This document shows, piece after piece, positions 36,252-48,699 of a stretch of 64,000 bases of DNA (the stretch's first letter is position 1; every line of letters begins with the position of its first letter). Origin of the DNA: Lineus longissimus. Lineage: Eukaryota > Nemertea > Pilidiophora > Heteronemertea > Lineidae. The notes under the pieces were generated by a model that had not been told where the DNA came from, ran no database searches, and saw only the letters and a program-made list of their open reading frames with translations. The DNA lies in the NCBI RefSeq assembly GCF_910592395.1, contig NC_088309.1:15752599-15816598 (forward strand), given 5' to 3'. The translations under genes were made by a program, and so were the position numbers.

Positions 36252-36752
36252 CATAAGTTTTGAAAATAATTGAATATTGGTGGATTAAATATATGAAGGG
36301 ATGTCAGTAAAAGATATTGTAGGCTCCTAGCTCATTTGTTCCAAATTTCAGAACCTCGGGGAACATTTGCAGGCCCGGGTTCCACATTTTAGGTATTCTC
36401 TAAATTTCGTGACCTTTTGACCTCTGTTGACCTACATATTGGGTTAATTTGCATATTGATTATCGTGGAGTCTAGAGTGGCTCAAGACAAACATTTGGAT
36501 GGGTCATACACTTTCCTATGATAAACCAGTCAAGAGTAATGTCAATTTAGATTTCCCCCACCCCAAGACTGGCCGCAGAAAAAAAAAGGAGCCACGCCCA
36601 CAAAAACACCCCAAGAGTGGTATTGAGTCCCTATATTTTCCATGGCAACATAAAAAATATGAAAATATAGATCAAATACTACAACTTGCATGCATTTTCA
36701 TCAGTTTTAGGGGGGGGGGGGTGTAAGGTGGGCCTACTCAGCCCATGGACTA
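36252..36752 (-). repeat. Right terminal inverted repeat of element B
   Basis: Partner of the left repeat. The same three half-sites occur in reverse orientation at 36410-36433. A G-run near 36711-36720 matches the C-run of the left copy. Confidence 0.9.
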
Positions 36753-36973
36753 TTTGCTGTAATTTGATTGTTCTATTTTATGAAAAAAAAATTTTTGGAA
36801 TTAAAGGCTCATGAGTCATAAAAGGTTTTTAATAGCATTTATGTGGGTTACAAAAAACAAGACACATTTTTGGGTCTGGTTTTGTAGTTACTCTAATGGT
36901 GTGAAGGAGATCATGTAGTTACTCTACCGGTGTGAGGTCAATGATGGTCTTTGTTAGTTCCTGGTATACTATT

Positions 36974-37973
36974 TTAAAGTTGGATTGATAATTGAGAAGA
37001 AAAGGATACAATATCCTTGTTGGATGGATATAGGTCATTGTGCTGTTCTTGGTTGGCTTCTTTGATAGCATTAACTACTTCAGCTAGGCAGTTACGACTG
37101 AATGTTAGTTTGTGGGGGCGGTGGTTTACAACTTCATTGAAGTTAGCTTCTCCTGTATAAATCTTCTCGGTTTTCACTGATTTCTTGCTCATATGACAGT
37201 GTACACATTTTATTTCCAATTCTGGAGTGTACTGGTTGAGAGCATTGCAAGAGGTACATCGGAAATGTCTGATGACATCAATTCCGACCAGCTCTGCTTC
37301 AATTGTGTTGGTTTGCATTTCCACATAATTTTGCAGAGGTGCAATTGGAGTTATGCCACTTTGTGGACTTGTTGAGAGATAGAACTTGTTCTCATACATG
37401 TAATACTTAACAACAACATTTGTCATCTTGTATGTGTTGCCCTTCTTTAATGTCAAAATATGGTTTTCCCAGGCTGACAATTCAATTAGGCCACTTGCGT
37501 CAGCAACATATTTATGTTGCAACTTGAGGGACCCATATGCAGTCAGTTTGGTTTGCATCCCATCTTCCTCCTCCACTACAACTGCTATTATGTTAATTTT
37601 GCTGTTCGGTGCCAATGATTCAACATCTTTAATGGCCGTGATGAGTTCTGCAGGTGGTTTGCAGGCAAAATGAGGCTTATCGCCAGAGACAGCAATGACA
37701 CTTGTATTGGTCAATTTCAAATCTGGTTCATTTCAGTATCTGGAGGGAATGAATGACAGTTTGTTAATTTGAACAAGTGTTTGTTGTTGGCAGTAATCTA
37801 TCAATATGTTGTTAAATCTGTCGGGTTGAAACGTGATGACACGCCTATACTTGTATTTATCTAATTGAAGCAGAAATGAGATGACTGACGCAAGACATTG
37901 TGAATATATCCTGTATAGGTGTTGAGACTGCTGCTAGGGTCTGGTTTCTGAGAAGGTGATGTCTTTGAAGATG
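36974..37973 (-). pseudogene. RPA-like OB-fold protein, copy 2
   Basis: The open block 37720-36974 has an OB-fold-like segment (NIIAVVVEEEDG, VADASGLIELSAWENHI, KFYLSTSPQSG) and a zinc ribbon (CTSCNALNQYTPELEIKCVHC), as in RPA70-type ssDNA-binding proteins. The frame continues upstream through an in-frame TGA near 37733 into further protein-like sequence (KYRRVITFQPDRFNNILIDY). A splice acceptor (TTTCAG) at ~37974-37979 may open this exon, with another in-frame TAG near 37930. Its first codon in the open block is TTG, so this is an internal exon or remnant rather than a complete gene. Confidence 0.65.
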
Positions 37974-38284
37974 CTGAAATGATAAGAAGAATCTATTGAA
38001 GTTATAGAATGATGTCAATTTTACATGAAGCATCAACTTGATTCAGGGGGATATCTAGGAAATATGAAAAGGAAGTGGAACACTAGAACTGAGATTTCAC
38101 AGGCAGCATCTGTGAATTCATGACTCCAGGGTTGTTTTGAGGGCGATTTCGTTAGAGTTAGTCTTGAGTACGGGAACACGTTTTTTTTAGCAGGAGGAAA
38201 GCGAGAACATTTTGCGCCGTCGTATTCCAATGTGACTTGTTAGTGGTGAAATCTGCTTTTACTTTTGCAAATTAACATATTCGT

Positions 38285-38339
38285 TTTTAGCTCACCTCTT
38301 AGCAGAGGTGAGCTTATCCCATACCGTGGCGTCCGTCGT

Positions 38340-38377
<38 letters not shown>

Positions 38378-39414
38378 CGTCGTCCGTTAGCAAGGCACGT
38401 TTCGTAACTGTTAGAGCTATTGAGTTGAAACTTGGTACACATGTACCCTTATGTAATGACACCTTGGAGACCAAGTTTCGGTCCGATTCGTTTCATGGTT
38501 TGGCCACCAGGGGGCCAAACGTTAAAAGTGAAAATATGCAATGTCTCCTTTAATAGTAGTCGGGAAATTTTGAAAAAAATATGGTAGGTACTTCTAGCAA
38601 AGGTGCATCATATATCCTCTGGGTTTTTGATTTGACCTCCTTTTCAAGGTCACAGAGGTCAAATGGTGTAAATTGGCCGTTAGGATGTAACGATGGCACG
38701 TTTCTAAACTGCAATGACTATTGATACCAAATTTGGTACACATTTACCCCTTAGTCAGGTGATCTCAGGGACCGAAGTTTGGTCCAGTATGATTCACCAC
38801 TTGACCACCAGGGGGCAAAATCCAAAAACCTTAAAAATGTGATTATTCCTTAACTTCTTGCCCGATTGCCACCAATTTGATATCATGGGTACATCTAACC
38901 ACCATACAGTATATGTCACACAGGTTTTTAATTTGACCTTCTTGTCAAGGTCACAGAGGTCAAATGGCGTAAATTCGCCGTCAGGCCGTAACTATGGCAC
39001 GTTTCTTAACTGCAATGACTATTGATCACAAATTAAGTACACATGTACCCCTTGGTCAGGTGATCTCAGGTACCGAAGTTTGATGCGATCTGATTTGCCG
39101 TTTGGCCTCCAGGGAGGGGGCCAAATCCTAAATTCTTCAAAATGCCATTATTCCTAGTAATGACTTGCCCGATTGGCACCAATTTTATATCATAGGTACA
39201 TCTAATTCTAACAACCATTCGATGTGTCACCCGGGTCTTCTTTGATTTGACCTACTTTTCAAGGTCACAGAGGTCGAATGTACTGTAAATTGGCCATTTT
39301 GGGGAAATTGTAATTGCTTGGACCTACATCAAACCTAACACTACATGACACAATACCATGCTCTTTATCCATCTTTCCACCACATGAGGTGAGCACAATG
39401 GCCCTGGCCATTTC
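38285..39414 (+). mobile_element. Helentron-like non-autonomous repeat, copy 2
   Basis: Same end structures as the other copies: 5' GCTCACCTC hairpin, CGT microsatellite (~38340-38390), three ~290-base internal repeats, and 3' GAGGTGAGC plus GGCCATT palindrome. It lies in a non-coding, probably intronic, stretch. Confidence 0.85.
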
Positions 39415-40295
39415 ATTCTAGTTCTAATGTTGTCTGAATTAAAGATGCTTTCCCCAATGCTTGACTGGTCTGGCAAGAGGCATTGCCGGAGCAAAAACCT
39501 GACGTCATTTTGGCCATTCTTCTTTCCGCACGCCCTCCCTCTCCGTAAAACTTCCTGACATGGTGTGAAGTGGGAGGGCGCACAATGGGAACCACACTGC
39601 CGCGATGTTAATAGTTTCTATTTATAGAATTCAGCGGCAGAGATTTTAAGCACGGAAAAAGTGGATTAACTCGGCTAATCTCCATGGATATTACCCAGGA
39701 ATGTTTTCAAGGCGAGGGAAACATCTGATTTAAGTACTGCGCTTATTAGATTTCATGTTCTTGCCGAAGATTGGCCTAAAACGTGGACAAAAAAGAGTGC
39801 ATTATCGAGCATTGGAGAGGTCACGTGATTGTACGAGAAACCTGAGTGAAAACAATACTGACTCCAGCTCCCAGAGGGAGGAGCTGGAGTCATAATTAGT
39901 TTTGTCATTTGTTGCACATATGTGAATGGCATGCAACAGCTGAAGGCCTGAGTCAGGACAAGTGGAGAGCAGTAGTCGGTGATTTCCTGGCATTTGATAA
40001 AGGAATTTAATAACTGTAATGCAATATAGAGCTGTAGCTATAGAAAAGTGGGTTGCTGCAATGGGGGGAGGAGCTTTGGCTTTGACCTGGCTACTTATAT
40101 ACTGGTACACATTGTATTGATGGCTTTGACCTGGTTACTTATATACTGGTACATATTGTATTGATGGCTTTTGCAATGAAAAGGGGGGACTTCACTGGAT
40201 CTCAAAATCAGTGTTTAGATTTATAATCATATGTTCTCAGTTGCTTGGAACATTTAACTGAAAGACATGTTTTTGTCTGCGGACTTGGAAATGCA
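39415..40295. other. Probable intron with small repeats
   Basis: No coding signal. Contains a strong hairpin at 39861-39891 (GACTCCAGCTCC / GGAGCTGGAGTC) and a ~53-base tandem duplication at 40077-40170 built on TTGACCTGGYTACTTATATAC. Confidence 0.5.
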
Positions 40296-40457
40296 TGTTT
40301 CAAGTGGTGTTTCTTATGTTTTACAAAGACAATAAAGACGGGCGTTGCGAGAACAATCTGTATTCAGGAGCCATCTTAGTTACACAAAGAATCTTGGGAG
40401 GTCATGTGACCATAGGCGCGCGAACATTCAAAAGACAATATAACGCACATTGTATCA
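40296..40457 (-). repeat. Gypsy 3' LTR
   Basis: Begins TGTTTCAAG and ends TGTATCA. Identical to the 5' LTR except for two substitutions near its end. Confidence 0.95.
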
Positions 40458-40625
40458 TCCTTTCCCTTGAATGATACCATCCAAATCAAATCAAAAACAT
40501 AAAACTGCACATACAAAACTAAACAGTCCAAGAGTCCTATTGTGCAGACTAATAATAATCTAAACTTGGATTACTACCTCTACGGCAGCAGATTAGTGCC
40601 ATAAAAAATAAAAAAAATAAAATAT

Positions 40626-40960
40626 TATCTCGTTATTACGAGATCTTTTCTCGTTATTACGCAACCTTTCTCGTTATTACGAGATCTTTTCTCGTTATTA
40701 CGCGATCTTTTCTCGTTATTACGCGATCTTTTCTCGTTATTACGCGATCTTTTCTCGTTATTACGCGATGTTATCTCGTTATTACGAGATCTTTTCTCGT
40801 TATTACGAGATCTTTTCTCGTTATTACGAGATATTTTCTCGTTATTACGCGATCTTTTCTCGTTATTACGAGATCTTTTCTCGTTATTACGCGATCTTTT
40901 CTCGTTATTACGAGATGTTATCTCGTTATTACGAGATCTTTTCTCATTATTACGAGATGC
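40626..40960 (+). repeat. Left hairpin array of the 16.5 kb element
   Basis: About fifteen units of ~22 bases, each CTCGTTATTACG(A/C)GATCTTTT or its GATGTTAT variant. Most units can fold as short hairpins (TCTCGT / ACGAGA). The open frames across it are a by-product of the repeat. Confidence 0.9.
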
Positions 40961-41053
40961 GAAAGTGCACGCAACATCGAGGATTAAAGCTCAGGATCAA
41001 GCGCGGGAAAGGTCCGTACTTTATAGACCCATATACCATCTTCGTGTCCTAAC

Positions 41054-42890
41054 ATGCCTAATATGAGGGAACTTCTTGTACGGTTCTATTTCAATCTTGG
41101 ACTGAACAATGGTGAAATTCTTGCTGCACTAGCAGGTAACCATGACATTACCATAAGCAAACGTACGTTGCATCGTGTGTTACGTGTACTTGGACTGTAC
41201 CGTAGGAAAAATAAGTCTGATTTGCGCGAGGTAGCAGCATACATCGAAGCATTGCTACAACAAGGCGGGGACATCCATGTATACAGGTGGATGCATCTAC
41301 GATGTGTGCAGCGCGGTTATGTTGTTTCTCTGGAGGAAGTTCGGCTCCTTTTGAAAATACTTGATCCAGTTGGTGTACGATTACGCTCTAGCAGAAGGAT
41401 GATTCGCAGGGAATACTTTTCACGAGGCCCAAATTTTGTATGGCATTTTGATTCATATGACAAGTTGAAACGGTACGGTCTTTGTATCAATGGGTGTATA
41501 GATGGCTTCTCTCGAAACATAATTTGGCTGGAAGTTTATTCTACCAGCAGTGACCCACGAGTTATTGCCGGGTACTATATGGAAACTGTTGAATCAAGAC
41601 ACGGTTGCCCAGTAAAGGCACGTGCTGACATAGGAACTGAAAATGGACACGTTGCACACATGCAGACATTCCTTGCAGGAGAGAACAGTTTTTACTACGG
41701 TAAAAGTTGTCATAATCAGAGAATCGAATCATGGTGGGGTATCCTAAGACGCCAGAGTGCTGAGAATTGGATCCTAATGCTGCGACAAATGAAAGAGGAT
41801 GGATGTTTCTCTGGTGACTTTCTTGATACATCGTTGGTTCAGTTCTGTTTCATGAATGTCTTACAGGTAAGTTGCACTTAATGAACTCCAAGTCATCTTC
41901 ATTGTTTGATTACTAGTATGCGAAACTAGGCGGCGTTTATCTGTTAGTACTCTGGCCGGCAGATAAATGCCGCCAAAATGATCTGACATCTTGCCTGGAC
42001 CTCGGTCATCCACAGTTTTAGTATTCACAGTTATTCTAAACACAGGAAATGTATGCCCACACGTTGAGTTAAATCCCCCAAATCGAACGGCTTCCCGGTA
42101 AGAAAAATGCCCATCCCGCTTCAGAGGCTGAAGAACCCTTATTTCTAACAAGAGTGTATATATTCAACGTGGGAGCAACCCCTTTTCATCTGTTAATATC
42201 GATTGTGAAAGGGACTACTTTCAGACTATGTCGCAGTATAAGTCGGCATACGAAATGCGGGTGCGCATGCATAGCCTATACTAGTTTTGGGACAACATGC
42301 GATATTACGATCATATACAAGGGCTGAAGAAAAAAAATGTCCAGTGTCACCCGAGGACTGTACTGCAGTCATACATTTGAGAAGGATGCAAAATCTTTAA
42401 AATCCTGATCCCGATAGGTTAATTGTGTAGAGAACGATTAGAGCAGGGCCTAGGCTCTGACCGTACCATCAGCAACAAAATTCCGACATAGTCCGATGAA
42501 AAACGACTGAGAGGCTCAGCCAACAAAGAACTAATCAGCTAATAGATTTGCATTTCCTTTCAGGACGAGTTAGACGAGGTCGTTCATTTGTGGAATACAC
42601 ACATTATCTCTCGGAAAAGGAACAATAATGCTCCAAGTGGAAGACCAGTTGTTATGTATTCTGTACCCCACTTATACAATGCCAGAGACCTCCTCATCCC
42701 GGTTGGAAATGCTGAAATCACGGTTTGTAAAAGTGAGTGCAGATTTCGAGGACATTATCCGTGTGACAGAGACGTCTTTGACTTATGCGTCTTGTACATG
42801 GATATCAATGGTTGGCTTCCTCCAGTGAGTCGTTACGAAGCTGTCGATCTATATACTAATCTGAGGAATTGCATTCTGGCCGACCTCTAA
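41054..42890 (+). CDS. Integrase-core (rve-type) transposase, two exons
   Basis: Exon 1 is 41054-41866 and exon 2 is 42564-42890, joined at a GTAAGT donor (41867) and TTTCAG acceptor (42563) in phase 0, giving about 379 residues. The N-terminal helical region with HDITISKRTLHRVLRVLGLYRRK looks like a helix-turn-helix. The DDE core has WHFDSYDKLKRYG (first D, ~residue 134), RADIGTENGHV (second D) and QRIESWWGILR (E). This family is widespread in animals as unnamed integrase-core proteins related to IS3/retroviral-type transposases; a link to IS3EU or Ginger elements is possible but unproven. No stops or shifts are seen. An in-frame stop upstream (41024-41026) supports the ATG at 41054. It is the only apparently intact gene in the window and the likely mobiliser of the 16.5 kb element. 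Confidence 0.85.
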
Positions 42891-44100
42891 GGAATACACC
42901 AAAGACTCCTGTTTTGTGCATCACTTGAAGTGAATTGTCTAATATGATCTGTGATGAATTTATGGTAAATTTCCTCCACCCTCTTCACTATCAAGCTGCC
43001 AGCATAGCCAGTAGCTTTCCTAGTTTCCTAAGTGTCCTTTTTTATTATCTACTATTTGTGTTTAATTACCCAACCGGAATCCTTCCTGCTCTTGTTTATC
43101 TTGTCTGAGATTGTGTCAAGCAAACCATTTTCATATCCTGCGCCACCCGTGTTATGAACTTCCAGTAGAAAACCAGTTCCAATGTTGGCACCATTGGCTA
43201 AATTTGGACATTTCGTATTTCGCGCACTTCTTCCCCTTTGAGGTGCTATTCGTAATGCTAAACTTGTGTCTACGTACATCGTTACACTGTGTACATTTGT
43301 ACACCTAGTTTAATACTATCATGTCTGACCTGTTCAAGAGGTGAAGTCGGGGTTTTAGAACAGAATCTAAATTGTTTATATTGCCAGACGAAGTTATTGC
43401 CTGTCTGAACAATAGCTATGTATATTGGTTGATGATTCATTAGAATTATCTTGGGTTCAGTAAACTTGTTGCCTTGTTAGACGGTGTTTTTATGGGCCAT
43501 GCCCGTTTCTGGCCATCGGCCATATTTCTTTTATTGAAGCATCGTGGTTCTTTCCTGCATCAGACTTTTCGTCTACAAACCCGACTTATACTCCTTGAAA
43601 CTTACTAGGATCTTGTTTTATGGTCGTTGAGAAATTTTTTCACATCCTGAATACAATCACTGTTGCGATAATCCGTTGTGAACTAAAGAAATCGGCACTT
43701 TAGTGAGCGCATTTTCGGCCTCGTGTACCATCCAGTAAAATAGGGTGTGAAGGGTCACGACGTCGTGATCTCCACCACGCCTTTCCGTCGATGCCTTCCC
43801 TTCGGGAAAAGTTAAATAACTCTAAATCTGTACATACGAATAGATTGTGCTCTCGGGATTATAAAGATGAATATCCAACATGTTTAAGGATATAATCATA
43901 TCCTTTGCGGTTTTTATGGGTGCTGGTGTATTTCGGTGGCCTTTCGGGCACATGCCCTTTTGTTTTCATGATTGTCGTGAAATCACATAAATTAGCGTCG
44001 GACCGCCAAAGTATAGACCATGTCTTATGCAAAGTTAATTTTCACAAATTCTGTACATACAATCTTCATCAAAATTCGTCAACTTAATCCCGAGTATTTC
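42891..44100. other. Interior of the 16.5 kb element without recognised genes
   Basis: No frame on either strand has a recognisable family signature. Presumed 3' region of the transposase gene plus filler. Confidence 0.4.
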
Positions 44101-44110
44101 AGCTTTCCTG

Positions 44111-44635
44111 TGATGTATTCCATTCTTATGCGGTTTCGCGGTGGCCGGAGATATAAAATTCCAATCGCTCACCCTACCAAATGGGCTCATTGCGAATCTT
44201 TGGGGGCCGGTCGAGGGCCGTCGACATGACGCCGGAATACTTAGAGAAAGTGGGCTTCATGATGAGCTGGAACAGTTGCCACGAACCCGGGATGGAGAAT
44301 TCTATTGCGTGTATGGAGATCCTGCTTATCCCATCCGTCCGTGGTTGATCTCGCCTTTTCGGGAAGGGGCCGCAGGTCTTAATCAAAATGAGCAGGACTT
44401 CAATGCTGCCATGTCTGCTCCTCGTACCTCTGTAGAATGGGGCTTTGGGAAAATACTGAAGTACTGGGCATTTGTGGATTTTAAAAAAGACTTAAAGGTT
44501 TTCCTCCAACCTGTGGGAAAATTCTATTTGGTTGCTGCATTGTTAACGAATATCCATACCTGTCTGTATGGTTCTCAAACAGGATCTTACTTCGACCTGG
44601 AGCCTCCCAGTCTCAACGATTACATAAGGGGCTAG
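44111..44635 (+). pseudogene. PIF/Harbinger-type transposase C-terminal fragment
   Basis: The block 44141-44635 resembles the DDE_Tnp_4 family: IKFQSLTLPNGLIANLWGPVEGRRHDAGIL (the second-D region), YGDPAYPIRPWLISPF and FNAAMSAPRTSVEWGFGKI with the E. The N-terminal half, including the first catalytic D, is absent or lies in undetected exons. The ATG at 44141 is internal. Ends at a normal stop. Confidence 0.75.
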
Positions 44636-47029
44636 GACAGAAACAACCTTCTGGCATCGGTATGGCACTTGACTGAACAACATGAGGCCAACTGCTTTCC
44701 AGTGACACTAGTGTGCAATGCTCATGGACGATTCCAAGACAACCCCACAAAGTGTTACTCTAAACCTGGACATTTTTGCTGGCTGATTAATTTCGCTGAT
44801 TTTGCAGGTGGGAATTACATCTTGTATTGGTGTTGAACTAAAGAGCAACCTCTTGTTAACAAAATTTATCTGTTTTTTCAAGGAATTTTGCAAATCTGCG
44901 AAAAAAATTAGCTGCAAATAATTTCTGGGTTACAGCATTTGAATGATGAAGAAGTATAACAATGTAAAAACAAACCAAATTTATTTGATAACATATATCA
45001 GTAACAACAGATTGTAAATAGATTTGTTAACAAGTCCTTAGTACTATCATTCGAAAGTTTGTTGTTTCCTCCATCCCGCGAGATGGGCTGGTGAATTTGG
45101 AAGTAAGAAATGTGCCTCTGAATTCTCCACCACACAATACAGAGCGAGTAAAAAAAAGACACTTTTTAAAAGGCCCCTTGTTTTATTGTGTACCAATACT
45201 AGTAGGCCTATATATAATCTATTTTTGCTTCTACTTATGCAGCAACTCTTCCTGCATCATTTGGTACTAGTCATGCCTAACTGGTTTTCATGCATGACTG
45301 CACAGGAGACATTTAGGAGACAAGGGTGAAATCTGACCTGCACCAACTGATATGGATGTGAAATGGCTCTCAATTGGCGCAGGTCGGATTTCACCCTTGT
45401 CCCTTATTATCCTCTGTGTAGTAAAGCATTAAAACCAATTAAGCATGAATGGCACATGCGTACCAGCGTCATCTTTTGTTGATTTCCGCTGGTACGCATG
45501 CGCAGCGAGGAAACCGGTGAAAAAAATGTCGAGTTGTTCTATCTTTGTCCGCGAGTGGCGCTGCAGTTCGGCGTCGAGCTGAGTTTGGCAAGTCAAGTAT
45601 TTGGATTCTTTGCTACCATTCTTACCAAAGGTCATCAATACATGTAATTTTGTACAACTACTACCTTATTCCTACCCAAAACAGTAAACACTAAATTTCA
45701 TTTCTATTCGAATCATTGTCATGTTCACGTGTTCATGATCTACCCACCCTTGGCCTTTTCCATTTGCTGCAACTTCTGCATCTTGATTCACTTCTCTCTC
45801 CTGGGGCTGGGGTGGAAATTCCATAGTCTAGAAAAAATAATAACACAGTTAATATTTTGTGCCCATTGAGGTTGACGTTCGTACTTTGCCTTTGGGACAG
45901 GCACGTAAGCTAGCCGAGTCAATGCCCGATATTTATAAAATTAAAAGACTAGAAAATGCTTTACAAGCAGGGGGGGGGGGGGCAGGGGGTCAAATGTCAA
46001 ATGCCCCCCCCCCCCGAGGTCACCAAAATTTTTTGCCCCCCCCAAGGCCAAGACCAAAAAGCTGGCTACACGCCGCCCCTATCAGTGTCCAGCATGGACA
46101 GGCCTGAGCAAGCCCAGACAGGCAACCATCATACCATGCATGACCATGTACAGTGTATGCAGTCGGAGCAGTGTGAGCAGGGCGTGGATAGTAGTGTATG
46201 CTGGCCCTGCTGTGCGGCTGAAGATGGTCCCGGAAGATGGTAAAAATGTCTCGATTTATTCCCATCAACACACTATTCAGTAGGATTATTTTCATCCTCG
46301 CACTTTATGCACCATCACTGCCCAAATTTACAACAAATACCTGAATAGTATCCCATATATTTGCCATTTTTCGTGCTACAAATGGAAGTGGACGTCGAGA
46401 CGTGAAACTCGGAAAATGCAGACGAGATCCAGCGCAGTTTTCTCGGAACTCGCGATCGGGAACGGCAATGGGGACACAACAATTGATGACGTCATCCACA
46501 AAACTGGGTCATTCTCGGCGGATCGGTTCTCGGAACGGGATAGCGAAAACTCACTATTGTAAATATCGGCGGTGTTATAGACCGATATGGACGACGCCTG
46601 GTTGTGACATTGTCTCGTGACGATGACTGACCGTCCAAACCTACGCACAGACAGTTATAAAAAAAAGGAGACCGAGATTCGCTACAATACACATGATTCG
46701 CTTTACATTATGTACATTGTTCAGTACATTCTACATTTTGCTATGCTTTGAGTGATTCAGATCTACGATCTTTGGAAGTTTGTTTACATTCATGTAAGTT
46801 TGGAACAAGATTTTGGATAGTAATCATTAATATCTTTTAAATTCGTGATCACGATTGATGTGAGTATGAATAATTGATTAGGGCAAGAATTAGACGGAGA
46901 CAGTGTGGATAAACGAGGTACATGTATTTGGACCAGATTTGCAAGTTGTCACTGCATCAGTTTCTACCGGTTCAATTTGGCGATGTGCCAGTATGAGTAG
47001 TGAGGATGTTGTGCAAATTTGTATCAAAC
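44636..47029. other. Interior of the 16.5 kb element with short hairpins
   Basis: No genes. Two compact inverted repeats: 45319-45404 (GACAAGGGTGAAATC... with its complement) and 45457-45502 (ATGCGTACCAGCG / CGCTGGTACGCAT). G- and C-runs at 45970-46040 are typical of decayed element ends. Confidence 0.5.
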
Positions 47030-48166
47030 CAGGCGCGGATCCAAGGGGGGGCACAGCCGGCCCATGCCCCCTCTATTTCTGAAAAAATCTTTGAAATTGA
47101 CCATGAAATTATTAGTCGTGGTTCCACCTATCCCAAATTGGTGGGTTTTCGAAACCCGTGTCTAACCCGTGTTTGAAATAAGCCCACCTTGCGTTTCCAC
47201 CTATTTTCTCCATTTCATTAGCACTAAACCCGGTGTAACATCTGTGGTTGTTCCCCATGTGTCAGTGTTTCCAAACAATAGGCAGCTAGAGAGACCACGA
47301 CTTTTCAATAGGGGGGATACACAGAAAAACTTGTCAATCTATTTTTGAGCGTTCCCAAACAATGAGGGGAAACACTCACACACGGGAAACACTCACATAT
47401 ATTACACCTACCGGCAAGAGAGGTCGCGCTTGCGGCTTCGCGGTACTTGATTTCAGAACAAGTACCAACAAGTTACCAATGAATTCCAGGAAAAACAGCA
47501 CAACCCTTGTCTATGAAAGGATTTGTACAAAGTGTGAACTTAGAAGTATTGGAAATGAGTTCAATTTCATTTTTAAATGCCCAGCGATTGAACATTTACG
47601 TAGAGAGTTTGAGGAAGCTAAGTATGCTAAGCACCCTGATGACCGAGGTTTGACTAGTTTATTCAATTCAAAGAAGAAGCAAAATGATTTTGCTCGCCAA
47701 ATTCATCTCAGCAGGATTAAAAGAGTATGCCCTCCTTCCTAATGTTATGTAACTAAGTGTTGGTATCTTTAATACCATGTCATTGTTGTTTGTTAGAAAT
47801 GTACTGTCAACGACAATTAGAATGTAAATTATATCTTATCTAATTCGTAGGTTCTCCTGTGTTTTTTTATGTATGCAATCAGCAAGCCGAGCTTATTGTG
47901 GTTCCACCAATCTGAAAGGCGGGTCTATTTCAGCCCCGGCAAGCTTGCCGGGTCTAATGGACACGGGGTTTTCAAACACGGGTTTATTAGACACGGCAAT
48001 AAATATGTGTACGCACAAGAACCCCGGGTTTTTGGTGGATTTGGAATAGGTGGAACCACGACTATTGACTTCAAAAGGATTTCTTTGCAATTGACCAGGA
48101 CATTTCAATACGAAGTACATGTATCATGTGTGCCCCCTCTTTTCTCAGCGCATGGATCCGCCCCTG
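47030..48166. mobile_element. Non-autonomous TIR element with embedded LINE remnant
   Basis: Ends CAGGCGCGGATCCA and TGGATCCGCCCCTG mirror each other, flanked by CAAAC (47025-47029, 48167-48171). A second inverted pair (TAGTCGTGGTTCCACCTA, 47114-47136 and 48043-48066) lies inside. The ends look hAT-like, but a 5-bp duplication is not typical of hAT, so the class is uncertain. Confidence 0.6.
47437..47742 (+). pseudogene. LINE C-terminal zinc-finger remnant
   Basis: FRTSTNKLPM followed by CTKCELRSIGNEFNFIFKC matches the C-terminal cysteine region common at the end of many non-LTR RT proteins. Only about 100 codons remain and the RT core is missing. Confidence 0.7.
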
Positions 48167-48699
48167 CAAACCGTCATAATTCAAATGGGATTTACCTACA
48201 AGGTGTCATACATGTGTCCTGTGTTTATCAGTCTATGTAACCTCATGATATATGAGGGAACGATGGTCCTTTTGTAGAGACTGTTGTCCCATGTTGATTA
48301 TAAATCTACCAGCAAATTAGACGACTGTCAAAATTAATCATTGAATTTATTTGAATAAACAAATCGTTTTTGAATTACATCTTGGAGTAATAACCTAAGA
48401 CATCGTTATGTTATTGCACAATATTACACACACTTCTTTTAAGAAGACAAAGATAAATCTACACGATATTACCATCATCATTGACTATTTTGCTACATGT
48501 ATAGTTCATTCAGAAGTCGTTGTCATTGAGCTACATGTAGATTCCAAAACCACGGCGACACTGACTTTCTGAATGAACTATCGTACATAATTGAACACAT
48601 TGCTAAGTTCTCAATAAAGAGCAACGAACAGAGATGTGATAAGATATTATCAACTGGCCGCGGATTATACTAGAATTATACAATGTACTGGCCTACCCC

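Larger units (their letters stand above)
32032..36752 (-). mobile_element. Element B: long-TIR transposon related to element A
   Basis: 4.7 kb element with ~490-bp inverted ends (32032-32512 and 36252-36752), TAGT...ACTA termini, and TTT on both sides (32029-32031, 36753-36755), compatible with a 3-bp duplication. It encodes a diverged relative of the element A protein. A large internal part of that gene is missing, so it is probably non-autonomous now. Confidence 0.85.

Noticed and set aside
38292-38553. Arg-, Ser- and Asp-run open frames over CGT/GTC microsatellites (also near 22080, 52400, 60900)
   Set aside because: They are by-products of the trinucleotide repeat in the Helentron-like copies; the same sequence is open in several frames and both strands.
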